Positions 21,451 to 31,070 of a DNA stretch of 64,000 nt are shown here, piece after piece. The notes under the pieces are model-generated. The model saw only the letters and a program-made list of their open reading frames with translations. It was not told the DNA's origin and ran no database searches. This DNA comes from an uncultured Paracoccaceae bacterium (lineage in GTDB: Bacteria; Pseudomonadota; Alphaproteobacteria; Rhodobacterales; Rhodobacteraceae), in assembly GCA_934500835.1 (NCBI GenBank), contig CAKSTR010000009.1, positions 62,001 to 126,000 of the forward strand. The letters run 5' to 3'. Positions within the stretch are counted from its first letter, which is position 1. The number at the start of each line of letters is the position of its first letter. A program made the translations under genes and the position numbers.

Positions 21451-22139
21451 CGCCGGATCACCCCGGCAAGCGCGCCGCCGATCATGCCCGCCAGAATGCC
21501 CGCCGTGCCGGACCACAAAAGCGTGCCCGCCACCGTGGCCAGCGCCGCGACGGCGATCGCCGGCAAGGCCGCCCGGGTCAGGATCGACAGCAGCAGCGAC
21601 AGAAACAGCGCCGCCAGCATGAAGCCAAGCCCGGCATTGAGCGCGGGGTATGCCTCAAGCGCGCCGCCGCCGGCCCAGGCGCCGATGGCCGTGCCGCTGA
21701 CCCAGGCGCCATAGGCGGCAAGCCCAAGGCCGAACATCCAGGGCTCCGAGAACCGTCGCCCCCGGGCCAGCGCGCCAAGCGCCTGGCCGAAGACCTCATC
21801 CGTCAGGCCCCAGGCCCAGGCCCAGGCATGGCGGCGCGGCGCATCGGCCCCGGCCTGCTTCATCAGGGCCGGACCATAGAGCAGGTGCCGCAGGTTCATC
21901 GCGATCAGCGTGAAGGCCGCGACCAGCACCGGCGCCCCGCCTGCCACCAGGGCAAGGGCAAGGAACTGGCTGGCCCCGGCATAGATCACCAGCGAAAGAA
22001 AGGTCGCCTCGGCCCCGGTCAGGCCCGCGCGCACGGCCGCGACGCCGAAGGAAAAGGCGATGGGAAAGTAGCCCAGCGCGATCGGCACCCCGGCCAGAAG
22101 GCCCGCACCGAAGCCCGGGTCTGTCGTCCTGTCCGTCAT
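21447..22139 (-). CDS. azlC: AzlC family branched-chain amino acid exporter, large subunit
   Basis: 230 residues with six or seven predicted membrane segments. Typical AzlC features are GVPIALGYFPIAFSFGVAA, IYAGASQFLAL and AMNLRHLLYG. With AzlD it would export branched-chain amino acids. The start at 22139 (MTDRTTDPGFGAG) places a short polar N terminus before the first membrane helix; longer starts extend into the promoter region shared with the divergent secreted protein gene. Confidence 0.92.
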   Translation of the reverse strand: MTDRTTDPGFGAGLLAGVPIALGYFPIAFSFGVAAVRAGLTGAEATFLSLVIYAGASQFLALALVAGGAPVLVAAFTLIAMNLRHLLYGPALMKQAGADAPRRHAWAWAWGLTDEVFGQALGALARGRRFSEPWMFGLGLAAYGAWVSGTAIGAWAGGGALEAYPALNAGLGFMLAALFLSLLLSILTRAALPAIAVAALATVAGTLLWSGTAGILAGMIGGALAGVIRR

Positions 22140-22370
22140 CGCGCGCCTCCATCCCGGCGCAGGGATGCCCCAGTCCCCGGGACCTGTCAACACGCCGCCC
22201 GCCCGTCGCGGGCGGGGCCGATTTTCGTCAGGAAATCATCTCCCTCGGCGTGCCGTTCCTGCAGCCAGAGCGGGGTTTTCCCGACCCCCGCCCGACTTGA
22301 CCGCCTGCCGACGGCTGCTAGGCTTCGCGCCGATTGTCCACCAACCCCTTTCCAGATGAAGGAGCCTGCC

Positions 22371-23033
22371 ATGCGCGCTTTTGGCCTTGCCCCTGCCGCC
22401 CTTCTTGCCTCCCTTCTCGCCTCGCCCGTCCTTGCCGCCGACATCCCGGGAACCGGCTATGCCTCGGGCAACTGGTCCGGCGCGGCCGAGACCGGGTCGG
22501 ACGGGCGGTTTCTCGATTGCTACATCTCGGTGGGCTATGTGAACGGAGAGCAGCTTTGGGTGGGCCTTTACGGCGATGACAGCCTGACCGTGTTCCTGTC
22601 GCAGCCGGGCACCAGCTTTGCGCCCGGGCGGACCTATCCGGCCAGCCTGATGACCGAGACGGGGCTGCCGATCCATGGCAATGCCTTTGCCATTGACCAG
22701 AACTTCATCGCCTTCACGCTGGACGGGATTGATCCGTCGGTCGACTACCTGACCCAGGGCGTCTATCTGCGGCTTCTGGGGGTCGGGATCGACCAGTCTT
22801 TCGATGTGCGCGGCATGGGCGGCGCGCTGGCGCAGGCGCGGGCCTGCCTGGCCCTGCAGACCCGCGGCGCAGGCCCGGTCACGGCAGCCGCCGCGCCCGC
22901 ATCCCCCGCCCCTGCCGCCGTCCCTGCCACCGCCCCCGACAAGCCCGCCCTTGGCGCGGCGGGCGGGGCGCAGCCGATCCAGATGGCGCGGGATGTCACC
23001 CTGCCCCGGCCGGGCGAGCGGCCGGCGGACTGA
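22371..23033 (+). CDS. Hypothetical secreted protein with Ala/Pro-rich tail
   Basis: 220 residues. A signal peptide (MRAFGLAPAALLASLLASPVLA) is followed by a globular part of about 140 residues (GNWSGAAETGSDGRFLDCYISVGYVNGEQLWVG at its start, cited as the first strand region) with two cysteines that could form a disulfide. The last 60 residues are an Ala/Pro-rich linker ending DVTLPRPGERPAD. I do not recognise a family. GGAG lies 7 bases before the ATG. It is divergent from azlCD; a repeat copy separates it from gcvP, with which it converges. Confidence 0.75.
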   Translation: MRAFGLAPAALLASLLASPVLAADIPGTGYASGNWSGAAETGSDGRFLDCYISVGYVNGEQLWVGLYGDDSLTVFLSQPGTSFAPGRTYPASLMTETGLPIHGNAFAIDQNFIAFTLDGIDPSVDYLTQGVYLRLLGVGIDQSFDVRGMGGALAQARACLALQTRGAGPVTAAAAPASPAPAAVPATAPDKPALGAAGGAQPIQMARDVTLPRPGERPAD

Positions 23034-23060
23034 CCCGGCTCTGGTGCAGCTGGCTGGCGG

Positions 23061-23118
23061 CCGGGGGGCTTTGCGCCCCCCGGACCCCCCACAGGATATT
23101 TCAGCCAAAGTGAAGGCA
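23061..23118 (-). repeat. Intergenic repeat copy R3
   Basis: In minus orientation: TTCACTTTGGC followed by AAATATCC, then the hairpin GGGGGGTCCGG with GCCCCCCGG arms. It lies between the convergent secreted protein and gcvP genes. Confidence 0.78.
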
Positions 23119-23171
23119 AACCCCGGCAGGCCGCCTTTGGCCTGCCGGGGTGCCGCCTGCGCAGCCTGTCG

Positions 23172-26012
23172 CTATTCGGCGGCTTCCATATAGCTTTCCA
23201 CCGGAGGACAGGTGCAGATCAGGTTGCGGTCGCCGAACACGTTGTCGACCCGGCCCACCGGCGGCCAGTACTTGTCCACCCGGAAGGCCCCCGGCGGGAA
23301 GCAGCCCGCCTCGCGGCTGTACTTGCGGTTCCACTCGCCCACCAGTGCCGCGACCGTGTGGGGGGCGTGGCGCAGGGGGCTGTCGTCGGACGAGATTTCG
23401 CCGTTTTCCACCGCGCGGATTTCCTCGCGGATCGCCAGAAGCGAGGTGATGAAGCGGTCGATCTCGGCCTTGGTCTCGGACTCCGTGGGCTCCACCATCA
23501 GGGTGCCGGCAACGGGCCAGCTCATGGTGGGGGCGTGGAAGCCGTTGTCGATCAGGCGTTTGGCGATGTCGTCCACCGTGACGCCATGGTCGGCAAAGGG
23601 GCGGGTGTCCAGGATGCATTCATGCGCGACCCGGCCCTTGTTGCCCATGAAGAGGATCGGATAGGCGCCCCTCAGCCGGCTGGCGATGTAATTGGCGTTC
23701 AGGATCGCCACCCGCGTCGCCTGCGTCAGACCCGCCCCGCCCATCATCAGGCAATAGGCCCAGGAGATCAGCAGGATCGAGGCGGAGCCATTGGGCGCCG
23801 CGGAAACGGGCCCCTCCGCACCCCCGGTTTCCGGGTGACCCGGAAGATGCGGCGCCAGATGCGCCTTGACGCCGATCGGCCCCATGCCCGGACCGCCGCC
23901 GCCATGCGGGATGGCAAAGGTCTTGTGCAGGTTGAGGTGGCTGACATCGCCGCCGATCTCGCCGGGCTTCACCAGACCGACAAGGGCGTTCATGTTCGCC
24001 CCGTCGATATAGACCTGCCCGCCATGGTCATGGGTGATCTTGCAGACCTCCTTCACCGTCTCCTCGAACACGCCATGGGTAGAGGGATAGGTGATCATGC
24101 AGGCCGCCAGCCGCTTGCCCGCAGCCGCCGCCTTGGCGCGGAAGTCGTCCAGATCCACGTCGCCGTTCGGCGCGGATTTGACCACCACCACCTCCATCCC
24201 CGCCATCTGGGCCGAGGCCGGGTTGGTGCCATGGGCCGAGGTCGGGATCAGGCAGACCTTGCGGTCATGATCGCCGCGCGCCTTGTGATAGGCGAGGATG
24301 GTCAGGAGACCGGCATATTCGCCCTGCGCGCCGGAATTCGGCTGCATCGAGAAGGCGTCATAGCCGGTGATCTCGCACAGTTTCGCCGTCAGGTCATTGA
24401 TCGCCTCGACATAGCCCGCGGCCTGATCCATCGGCACGAAGGGGTGCAGCGTCGAGAATTCCGGCCAGGTGATCGCCATCATCTCGGCCGCGGCGTTCAG
24501 CTTCATCGTGCAGCTGCCCAGGGGGATCATCGCGCGGTCCAGCGCAAGGTCACGGTCCGACAGGCGGCGCATGTAGCGCATCATCTCGGACTCGGCCCGG
24601 TTCATCTGGAACACCGGATGGGTCAGATAGTCGGTCGTGCGCAGCATCTCTTCGGGGAACCCAAGAGAGGCGCGGTGCGGCGGCAGGCCAAGGATGCCGA
24701 AGGCGCGCAGCACCTTGATCAGCACCCGCTCGTCCGTGGTCTCGTCCAGCGAAATCCCGATCCGGTCCAGCCCGATCTTGCGGAAGTTCAGCCCTTCGGC
24801 CCGGGCAGCCGCCAGAATGCCGGCCTGACCGACGCCCACCTCGACGGTGATGGTGTCGAAGAACGCCTTGGGCGAGACTTTCGCCCCTGCCGCCTTCAGC
24901 GCCCGCGCAAGCCGCTGGGTCAGGAAATGCACCCGCTCGGCAATCGCGCGCAGGCCTTTCGGCCCGTGGAAGACGGCATACATGCTGGCCATCACCGCCA
25001 GCAAAGCCTGCGCGGTGCAGACGTTCGAGGTGGCCTTTTCGCGCCGGATATGCTGCTCGCGCGTTTGCAGGCTCAGCCGATAGGCCTTGCCGCCCTGCGC
25101 GTCGATGGAGACGCCGACGATCCGCCCCGGCATCTGCCGCTTGTGGGCATCCTTCACCGCCATGAAGGCGGCATGCGGCCCGCCATAGCCCAGAGGCACG
25201 CCGAACCGCTGGGTCGAGCCCACCGCGATATCGGCCCCCATCGCGCCCGGCTCTTTCAGCATGCACAGCGCCAGAAGATCGGTCGCCATGATCGCGATCG
25301 CCCCCGCCGCATGCAGCGTGGCGATGCGGACGGTGAAATCGACGACATGGCCGTAGCTGGACGGATATTGGAAGATCGCGCCGAAGACCTTGGCCGGGTC
25401 CAGGTTGCGCACGTCGTCCTCGATGATCTCGATCCCCAAAGGCTCGGCCCGGGTGCGGATCACCGCGATGGTCTGCGGATGGCAGAAGCGGTCGACAAAG
25501 AAGGCCTTGGCCTTGGATTTCGCCACCCGCTCGGCCATCGCCATCGCCTCGGCCGCCGCAGTCGCCTCGTCCAGAAGCGAGGCGTTGGCCACATCCAGCC
25601 CGGTCAGATCGCAGACCATGGTCTGGAAGTTCAGCAAGGCCTCAAGCCGGCCTTGGGCGATCTCGGGCTGATAGGGGGTATAGGCGGTATACCAGGCCGG
25701 GTTTTCAAGGATGTTGCGCTGGATCGCGGGCGGCGTCACCGTGCCGTAATAGCCCTGCCCGATCAGGCTGGTCATCACCTTGTTCTTCGCGGCCACCTCG
25801 GTCAGCCGGGCCAGCAGCTCATGCTCGGCCAGGGGCGCCCAGGACAGCGGCTTGGCCTGCCGGATCGCCTTGGGCACGGTCTCGTCGATCAGCGCATCAA
25901 GGCTGGCCGCACCCGTGGCCGCCAGCATCTCTGCCATCTCGGCAGGCGAGGGGCCGATGTGGCGGCGGTTGGCAAAGTCATAGGGGTTGTAGTCGGTCGG
26001 TGTGAAACTCAT
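23172..26012 (-). CDS. gcvP: Glycine dehydrogenase (decarboxylating), P-protein
   Basis: 946 residues, the fused single-chain form. It decarboxylates glycine and passes the aminomethyl group to lipoylated GcvH. An N-terminal half (about 1-450; [25 protein letters not shown]) and a C-terminal half carry the PLP-binding Lys in [15 protein letters not shown]. It is the last gene of gcvT-gcvH-gcvP, 152 bp after gcvH, and that gap holds a repeat copy. The unit is under a glycine riboswitch. The open frame on the opposite strand here (over 1000 codons) is a GC-driven shadow. Confidence 0.98.
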   Translation of the reverse strand: MSFTPTDYNPYDFANRRHIGPSPAEMAEMLAATGAASLDALIDETVPKAIRQAKPLSWAPLAEHELLARLTEVAAKNKVMTSLIGQGYYGTVTPPAIQRNILENPAWYTAYTPYQPEIAQGRLEALLNFQTMVCDLTGLDVANASLLDEATAAAEAMAMAERVAKSKAKAFFVDRFCHPQTIAVIRTRAEPLGIEIIEDDVRNLDPAKVFGAIFQYPSSYGHVVDFTVRIATLHAAGAIAIMATDLLALCMLKEPGAMGADIAVGSTQRFGVPLGYGGPHAAFMAVKDAHKRQMPGRIVGVSIDAQGGKAYRLSLQTREQHIRREKATSNVCTAQALLAVMASMYAVFHGPKGLRAIAERVHFLTQRLARALKAAGAKVSPKAFFDTITVEVGVGQAGILAAARAEGLNFRKIGLDRIGISLDETTDERVLIKVLRAFGILGLPPHRASLGFPEEMLRTTDYLTHPVFQMNRAESEMMRYMRRLSDRDLALDRAMIPLGSCTMKLNAAAEMMAITWPEFSTLHPFVPMDQAAGYVEAINDLTAKLCEITGYDAFSMQPNSGAQGEYAGLLTILAYHKARGDHDRKVCLIPTSAHGTNPASAQMAGMEVVVVKSAPNGDVDLDDFRAKAAAAGKRLAACMITYPSTHGVFEETVKEVCKITHDHGGQVYIDGANMNALVGLVKPGEIGGDVSHLNLHKTFAIPHGGGGPGMGPIGVKAHLAPHLPGHPETGGAEGPVSAAPNGSASILLISWAYCLMMGGAGLTQATRVAILNANYIASRLRGAYPILFMGNKGRVAHECILDTRPFADHGVTVDDIAKRLIDNGFHAPTMSWPVAGTLMVEPTESETKAEIDRFITSLLAIREEIRAVENGEISSDDSPLRHAPHTVAALVGEWNRKYSREAGCFPPGAFRVDKYWPPVGRVDNVFGDRNLICTCPPVESYMEAAE

Positions 26013-26050
26013 GTCCAGCTCCCGGACAGCGGAAAACCCTGTTTCCCTTA

Positions 26051-26142
26051 TCTTCTGTCCAAAAATATCCCGGGGGGGCTGCCCCGGTTCAGCGCCACCG
26101 GTTCAAGCGAACCGGCGGCGGCGGGGGGGCTGGCCCCCCGGC
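26051..26142 (+). repeat. Intergenic repeat copy R4 (TCTTCTGTCC subtype)
   Basis: TCTTCTGTCC followed by AAATATCCCGGGGGGG and GC-rich hairpin arms (GGGGGGGCTGGCCCCCC). It shares the AAATATCC-G-run with the other copies, but the first box is TTCTGTCC, like R7. It lies inside the gcv operon between gcvH and gcvP, on the opposite strand. Confidence 0.65.
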
Positions 26143-26164
26143 GCTTTCGGCAAAAGAACCGGCC

Positions 26165-26524
26165 TCAGCCGATCAGCTCGTTGTATTCCGCCTCGTCCAT
26201 GAACTGGTCCAGCACGGACATGTCCGTCACCTTCATCTTGAAGAACCAGGCCGCCCCGGTCGGATCCTCGTTCACCAGCGATGGCGAATCCGACAGCTTT
26301 TCGTTCACCGCGACGATCTCGCCATCCAGCGGGGCCAGGATGTCGGACGCCGCCTTGACGCTTTCGATCACGCAGATCTCGTCGCCCTCGCCCACCATGT
26401 TGCCCGGTTCGGGCAGCTCGACGAAAACCACGTCGCCAAGGGCGGTGGCGGCATGTTCGGTGATGCCGACGACGACCAGATCACCCTCGACCCGCAGCCA
26501 TTCATGTTCCTTGGTGTATTTCAT
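26165..26524 (-). CDS. gcvH: Glycine cleavage system H-protein
   Basis: 119 residues. The lipoate attachment site is Lys57 in ESVKAASDI; the N terminus MKYTKEHEWLRVEGD is typical. It shuttles the aminomethyl group between P-, T- and L-proteins. It lies 11 bp after gcvT on the same strand, with AGGAGCTTCCC-type spacing before the start. The dihydrolipoyl dehydrogenase (L-protein) is not encoded here. Confidence 0.97.
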   Translation of the reverse strand: MKYTKEHEWLRVEGDLVVVGITEHAATALGDVVFVELPEPGNMVGEGDEICVIESVKAASDILAPLDGEIVAVNEKLSDSPSLVNEDPTGAAWFFKMKVTDMSVLDQFMDEAEYNELIG

Positions 26525-26535
26525 CGGGAAGCTCC

Positions 26536-27654
26536 TCAGCGTTTGTAGGTTGTGGGGTGGAAGGGCATCGCGGCCACGGTGACCGGCAGGCGCTTGCCGC
26601 GCACTTCACCTTCCAGCGTGGTTCCGATGCCGGCAAGGGCGGCGGGGACATAGCCCATGGCGACAGGGGCCTCGACCGAAGGGCCGAAGCCGCCCGAGGT
26701 GATGACGCCGGCAGGCGACTCGCCCTGGAACAGCGCCGTGCCTTCGCGCATCGGGGCGCGGCCCTCGGGGCGCAGCCCGACGCGGATGCGCGACGGGCCT
26801 GTCGCCAGTTCGCGCAGGATGCGCTCCGCGCCCGGAAAGCCGCCCTCGCGGGCGCCGCCGGCGCGGCGGACCTTCTGGATCGCCCAGGTCAGACCGGCCT
26901 CGACCGGGCTGGTGGTCTCGTCCAGATCGTGGCCGTAAAGGCAAAGCCCGGCCTCCAGCCGCAGGGAATCCCGCGCGCCAAGGCCGATCGGCAGCACTTC
27001 CTCCATCGCCAGCAGGGCCTGCGCCAGACCCTCGGCCCCGCCATCGGGCACCGAAATCTCGAACCCGTCTTCGCCGGTGTAGCCCGAGCGGCTGATCCAC
27101 AGCGCGCCGAACAGGCTGTCCACCACGCGCACATCCATGAAGCGCATGGTCCCGACATCGGGAACCAGCCGCGCAAGGCAGGTCTCGGCCAGCGGCCCCT
27201 GCAGCGCCAGAAGTGCGCGGTCGGTGACCGCGATCACCTCGGCCACGGCGCCCAGATGCCTGGCCATATAGGGAATGTCATGGCCCTTGCGGCCGGCATT
27301 CACCACCACGAAGAGATGATCGCCGCGGTTGGCGAACATCAGGTCGTCCAGCACCCCGCCGTCATCATTGGTGAAAAGCCCATAGCGTTGCCGCCCCTCT
27401 GCCAGCGACGCCACATCGACCGGCATCAGCGCCTCGAACCCGGCGATCAGCGCCGCCATGTCGCCCCTGGGCCGCAGGATCACCTGCCCCATATGGGAGA
27501 CATCGAACAGCCCCGCCGCGGATCGCGTGTGCAGATGTTCCTTCATCACCCCGGCGGCATATTGCACCGGCATCTCATAGCCCGCGAAGGGCACCATCTT
27601 TCCCTGCAGGCCAACGTGAAGGTCGTGTAGCCCCAGCCGCAAAAGGTCGGTCAA
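26536..27654 (-). CDS. gcvT: Glycine cleavage system T-protein (aminomethyltransferase)
   Basis: 372 residues from a TTG start at 27654, which is preceded by GGGGAGAGG; the upstream ATG at 27693 adds a segment with no family resemblance. Segments seen: LRLGLHDLHVGLQGKMVPFAGYEMPVQY, the folate-binding RTGYTGEDGFEI-like motif (RSGYTGEDGFE), and EAGLCLYGHDLDE. It moves the aminomethyl carbon to tetrahydrofolate, giving 5,10-methylene-THF and ammonia. It is the first gene downstream of the glycine riboswitch. Confidence 0.95.
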   Translation of the reverse strand: MTDLLRLGLHDLHVGLQGKMVPFAGYEMPVQYAAGVMKEHLHTRSAAGLFDVSHMGQVILRPRGDMAALIAGFEALMPVDVASLAEGRQRYGLFTNDDGGVLDDLMFANRGDHLFVVVNAGRKGHDIPYMARHLGAVAEVIAVTDRALLALQGPLAETCLARLVPDVGTMRFMDVRVVDSLFGALWISRSGYTGEDGFEISVPDGGAEGLAQALLAMEEVLPIGLGARDSLRLEAGLCLYGHDLDETTSPVEAGLTWAIQKVRRAGGAREGGFPGAERILRELATGPSRIRVGLRPEGRAPMREGTALFQGESPAGVITSGGFGPSVEAPVAMGYVPAALAGIGTTLEGEVRGKRLPVTVAAMPFHPTTYKR

Positions 27655-27734
27655 GCCGCCTCTCCCCTGTCTGGCCGGAAATCGCACCGGCACCGTTCGC
27701 AGCAGTTCCCCTGCCGCCCGGTGCCCCCTCTGTC

Positions 27735-27905
27735 CTTGCCCGACCTACGGGCGCCTGAGATCGTTATCCCTTCGGCGGGCGCGGAATGCGCCTCTCTCCA
27801 GAGTCTTCTGCAGGAACGGTCCCTTGCGCCTGAGAGTTTACCGGGGCGGTTGCTCCTTCGGCACCGAGCGGGTTTTCACCCCCCGGATTCTCCCGATCCT
27901 GCGCC
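27735..27905 (-). ncRNA. Tandem glycine riboswitch upstream of gcvTHP
   Basis: Read on the minus strand from about 27905, two aptamers follow each other. The first contains GGGAGAA, GTGCCGAAGGAGCAA and CTCTCAGGCGCAAGG; a linker and the second contain CTCTGGAGAGA, CGCCGAAGGGATAA and ATCTCAGGCGCC. These are the conserved glycine-aptamer segments in the right order, ending about 80 nt before the gcvT start. The family usually activates gcv expression when glycine is abundant; I see no strong terminator between it and gcvT, so the expression platform may act on translation. Confidence 0.92.
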
Positions 27906-28003
27906 GTCAGCACTACCCGATTGCCGCGGATTCGGGCAAGCAAAATCGGGATGCGACTGTATACCGGGCAGAAGCGTCGCCGTGGTTCCGCCGGGCAACA
28001 GGA

Positions 28004-29335
28004 TCAGAGCTGCGGCACATGCCGCAAAAGCGGCATCAGATCGGCCATCTCGGGTCCGGCATCGCGGCCCGTCAGCGCGCGGCGCAGCGGGCGGAACAGA
28101 TCGCGCCCCTTGCGCCCGCTGGCGGCCTTGGCCGCCGCGGTCCACTGACCCCAGCTTTCCCCGGTCCAGGGTTGCGGCGGCAACAGCGTCAGCGCCTGCG
28201 CGACAAAGGCGCGGTCGGCCTCGTCCACCAAAGGCGCCGCGCCGTCGCGGATCAGGGTCCACCACGGGCCAAGATCCTCCAGCACGGTGATGTTGCCCTT
28301 GGCCACGGCCCAGAACGCCTCGGCCTGATCGGCCGGCACCCCAAGGGCCGCGATCTGCGGGGCAACCTCAGCAAAGGGCTTGGCCTGCACCACGCCGCGG
28401 GTCAGCGGGAACAGATCCTCGGCATCGAACTTGGTCGGTGCGGCCCCGAACGAAGACACGTCGAACCCCTCGGCCAGTTCGTCGATGGACGAGGCCAGCT
28501 CCACCGGTTTCGACGATCCCAGCCGCGCCATGAGCGACAAAAGCGCCATCGGCTCCACCCCGCGCGCCCGCAGATCGCGCAGGGACAGCGTGCCAAGCCG
28601 TTTTGACAGTTCCTCCCCTTGCGCGCCGGTCAAGAGCGAATGGTGCGCGAATGCGGGCGGAGTGCCGTCCAGCGCCTCCATGATCTGGATCTGCGTCGCG
28701 GTATTGGTGACATGGTCGGCCCCGCGCACGATATGCGTCACCCCCATCTCGATGTCATCGACCGAAGAGGCGAAGGTATAAAGCACCTGCCCGTCCGCCC
28801 GGATCAGCACCGGGTCCGAGACCGAGGCCGCGTCGATCGACAAGGGGCCGATGATGCCATCGGTCCATTCGATCCGGGTCTGGTTCAGAAGGAACCGCCA
28901 GTAGCCCTGCTTGCCCTCGGCCCGCGCGGCTTCCTTCTGCGCGTCCGTCAGCGCCAGCGAGGCCCGGTCATAGACCGGCGGGCGGCCCATCGCGGCCGCC
29001 TTCTTGCGCTTGAGGTCCAGTTCCGTCGGGCTCTCGAAACATTCGTAGAACCGGCCGCTGGCGCGCAGCAGGTCCGCCGCCTGATGATAGCGGTCATAGC
29101 GCAGCGACTGCCGCTCTACCCGGTCCCAATGCAGGCCAAGCCAGTCGAGATCGGCCATAATGCCATCCGAGTATTCCTGCTTGCTGCGTTCCTGATCCGT
29201 ATCGTCCAGCCGCAGGATGAAGGTGCCCCCGGACTTGCGGGCGATCAGATAGTTCATCAGCGCGGTGCGCAGGTTGCCCACATGGATATAGCCGGTGGGC
29301 GAAGGGGCAAAACGGGTGACGACGGGACGGGTCAT
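28004..29335 (-). CDS. gltX: Glutamate-tRNA ligase (class I)
   Basis: 443 residues. Rossmann-fold motifs: FAPSPTGYIHVGN (the HIGH motif appears as HVGN), LRLDDTDQERSK, and ELSKR in the KMSKS position. A helical anticodon-binding region follows from about 300. The length and the HVGN/LDDTD wording match the shorter GltX2-type enzymes of alphaproteobacteria, which commonly carry two GluRS; whether this one charges tRNA-Glu, tRNA-Gln or both is not decidable here. It is monocistronic, with tandem repeats and two repeat copies upstream. Confidence 0.93.
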   Translation of the reverse strand: MTRPVVTRFAPSPTGYIHVGNLRTALMNYLIARKSGGTFILRLDDTDQERSKQEYSDGIMADLDWLGLHWDRVERQSLRYDRYHQAADLLRASGRFYECFESPTELDLKRKKAAAMGRPPVYDRASLALTDAQKEAARAEGKQGYWRFLLNQTRIEWTDGIIGPLSIDAASVSDPVLIRADGQVLYTFASSVDDIEMGVTHIVRGADHVTNTATQIQIMEALDGTPPAFAHHSLLTGAQGEELSKRLGTLSLRDLRARGVEPMALLSLMARLGSSKPVELASSIDELAEGFDVSSFGAAPTKFDAEDLFPLTRGVVQAKPFAEVAPQIAALGVPADQAEAFWAVAKGNITVLEDLGPWWTLIRDGAAPLVDEADRAFVAQALTLLPPQPWTGESWGQWTAAAKAASGRKGRDLFRPLRRALTGRDAGPEMADLMPLLRHVPQL

Positions 29336-29383
29336 GGGAGGGTCTCCTTGGACCCGCTTCCCTTGTCACAAGGCCCCGGCCTT

Positions 29384-29416
29384 GTCCAGTTGCGGTCCAG
29401 TTGCGGTCCAGTTGCG
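29384..29416 (+). repeat. Three tandem copies of an 11-bp unit
   Basis: GTCCAGTTGCG repeated exactly three times (29384-29394, 29395-29405, 29406-29416), immediately upstream of gltX and adjacent to repeat copy R5. Confidence 0.9.
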
Positions 29417-29422
29417 GCCGGC

Positions 29423-29476
29423 CGCCGGGGGCGCTTCGCCCCCCGGACCCCCCGAGGATATTTGAACCAAGATGAA
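29423..29476 (-). repeat. Intergenic repeat copy R5
   Basis: In minus orientation: TTCATCTTGG, AAATATCC and a GGGGGTCC/GGGGGGCG hairpin. It faces copy R6 about 20 bp away, forming an inverted pair. Confidence 0.78.
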
Positions 29477-29491
29477 ACATCCCAAACCTGT

Positions 29492-29545
29492 CCGCATTCA
29501 TCTTGGCGGAAATATCCCGGGGGTTTGGGGGTGGAACCCCCATAC
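29492..29545 (+). repeat. Intergenic repeat copy R6
   Basis: TTCATCTTGGCGGAAATATCC followed here by CCGGGGGTTTGGGGGT and a GGAACCCCC arm; the first motif is given at 29498-29517 only in part. It is inverted relative to R5. The rest of the 269-bp gap between the gltX start and the DUF697 stop is otherwise empty. Confidence 0.75.
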
Positions 29546-29604
29546 GGCGACGGCGGGGGCTGGCAATGGCGCCGGCCGGCGAAAAGACTTGCGGCGGCAG
29601 CCGC

Positions 29605-30624
29605 TCAGCTCGCGTCCTTGCCGCCGCGCGGGATCATCCCGGCCATCGTGCGGGTGACAAGGGCCGAGACTGCGGGGCGCGCCGTCGCGCGGAACGGCAG
29701 CGGGCGGCACAGCTCCATCGCGGCGATGCCGATGCGGGCGGTCAGCGCGCCGTTCACCACCCCCTCGCCAAAGCGGCGCGAGAGTTTCGAGGCGATGCCG
29801 CCCCCGGCAAAGGAGCCGATCAGGTCATCGGCCAGCGCCACCGCCCCGGTGGCCACCAGCGCGGTGAAGACGCGGCGGAGAAGCCCCAAGGATCCGAAGC
29901 TGCCGGAGCGTCCGCCGTAGATCTCGGCGATCCGGCGGATCATCCGCAGGTTCGACACCAGCGCCGCCGCCACGTCGGCCAGCGCCATCGGGATCAGCGC
30001 CGTCACCAGTGCCACGCGCGCGGCGGCGGTCTCGATCTCGGCCACGGCGCGGGCGTCGAGGTCAGCCAGAAGACTGGTCTCGGCCAGCGCCAGGAGGGCA
30101 TCGGGGTCCATCACCTCGGCCTCGTGCTCGGCCAGCCGGGCGCGACCCCAGGCGGTGTCGGGGCGGCTGGCGTAAAGCCGCGCCAGGTTGCCGGTCACCC
30201 GGCGCGCCACCGCCATGTCGTGCTGTGCCAGCGCCTCGGCCGCATGCAGGCGGAAGCCGTCCAGCCGTGCCAGCCGGGCGATGGCGGCCCATTCGCGGAA
30301 GGCGACGATCACCGCGGCCAGCACGGCGGCGGCGACCAGCGCGAAGGCGATCCAGCCAAGGAACGGATGGGTGGCCAGCAGCGTCTCGACAAAGGCCCAG
30401 GCCGAGACCGACAGCCAGAAGGTGAAAAGCGCGCCGAAGGCCCAGAGCGCAAAGCGCCAGACCCCCGAGGGCCGGGCGCTGGCGATCCGCCCCGCGGCCA
30501 GAACCGCGCGGGCCTCGGGCGTATCGGACAGGATCTCGCCCACCGGAGGGGCGGCCGCGGGATCGGCCTCTTCCTCGACCTCGATGTGGAAGGGTCCCGG
30601 GCGCGGGGGGTCCTCGTCACTCAT
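29605..30624 (-). CDS. YcjF/TIGR01620 family membrane protein (DUF697)
   Basis: 339 residues. The N-terminal 70 residues are acidic and soluble; two adjacent membrane segments follow (about 75-95 and 105-130, FALWAFGALFTFWLSVSAWAF). A large C-terminal DUF697 domain has MIRRIAEIYGGRSG and GGGIASKLSRRFGEGVVNGAL. It is the usual partner of the YcjX-like NTPase in proteobacteria. ATG 30624 overlaps the stop of the acetyltransferase gene (ATGA). It is the last gene of a three-gene, fully overlapping operon. Confidence 0.88.
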   Translation of the reverse strand: MSDEDPPRPGPFHIEVEEEADPAAAPPVGEILSDTPEARAVLAAGRIASARPSGVWRFALWAFGALFTFWLSVSAWAFVETLLATHPFLGWIAFALVAAAVLAAVIVAFREWAAIARLARLDGFRLHAAEALAQHDMAVARRVTGNLARLYASRPDTAWGRARLAEHEAEVMDPDALLALAETSLLADLDARAVAEIETAAARVALVTALIPMALADVAAALVSNLRMIRRIAEIYGGRSGSFGSLGLLRRVFTALVATGAVALADDLIGSFAGGGIASKLSRRFGEGVVNGALTARIGIAAMELCRPLPFRATARPAVSALVTRTMAGMIPRGGKDAS

Positions 30625-31070
30625 GCCGGGCGTCTCCAGATCATCCGCACGTCGGGCAGGCCTTCCTCGTTGCTCGCGCCATTGGTGCGCTCGGTCTCGA
30701 CGAAACCCTCGCGCCGGTAGAAGGCGATCGCCCCCGTATTGGCCACAAAGGTCCAGAGCGCCAGCCGCGGCTCGTCTGCCTTGGCGGCATCCAGCAGCGC
30801 CTTGCCGATGCCCTGCCCGCGCGCCGCAGGGGCCAGATAGAAGCCGGCGATGTCGCACAGCTTTACCGCGATGAAGCCAAGGGGCGCGCCTTGCCCGTCG
30901 CGCGCGACAAGCACGCGCTGGCTGGCGATCATGCGCTGCAGGAAGCCGATGTCCTCTTCGCGGCTGTGCAGGACCGGCATCCAGCCGGTTTCGCGCAGCC
31001 AGTCGCCAAGGATGCGGGCCAGCGGCACGGCATCTTCGGGCGTGGCCTCGGAGAGCGTGAAGGCGATCAC
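30621..31070 (-). CDS. GNAT family N-acetyltransferase
   Basis: 149 residues. The acetyl-CoA binding motif A is seen as [22 protein letters not shown] (cited up to the pyrophosphate loop), with the C-terminal motif [19 protein letters not shown]. The substrate is unknown. It starts with GTG at 31070 overlapping the YcjX-like stop and ends overlapping the DUF697 start, so it is translationally locked between the two. Such an insertion between ycjX and ycjF homologues is unusual to me. Confidence 0.88.
   Translation of the reverse strand: MIAFTLSEATPEDAVPLARILGDWLRETGWMPVLHSREEDIGFLQRMIASQRVLVARDGQGAPLGFIAVKLCDIAGFYLAPAARGQGIGKALLDAAKADEPRLALWTFVANTGAIAFYRREGFVETERTNGASNEEGLPDVRMIWRRPA

Noticed and set aside
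23358..26582. Open frame of over 1000 codons on the plus strand opposite gcvP and gcvH
   Set aside because: High-GC shadow of gcvP codon third positions; its sequence is Arg/His/Gly-rich with no domain, and gcvP is unmistakable on the other strand.
29384..29416. CRISPR-like array of direct repeats
   Set aside because: The three 11-bp units are directly adjacent without spacers and no cas gene is present.
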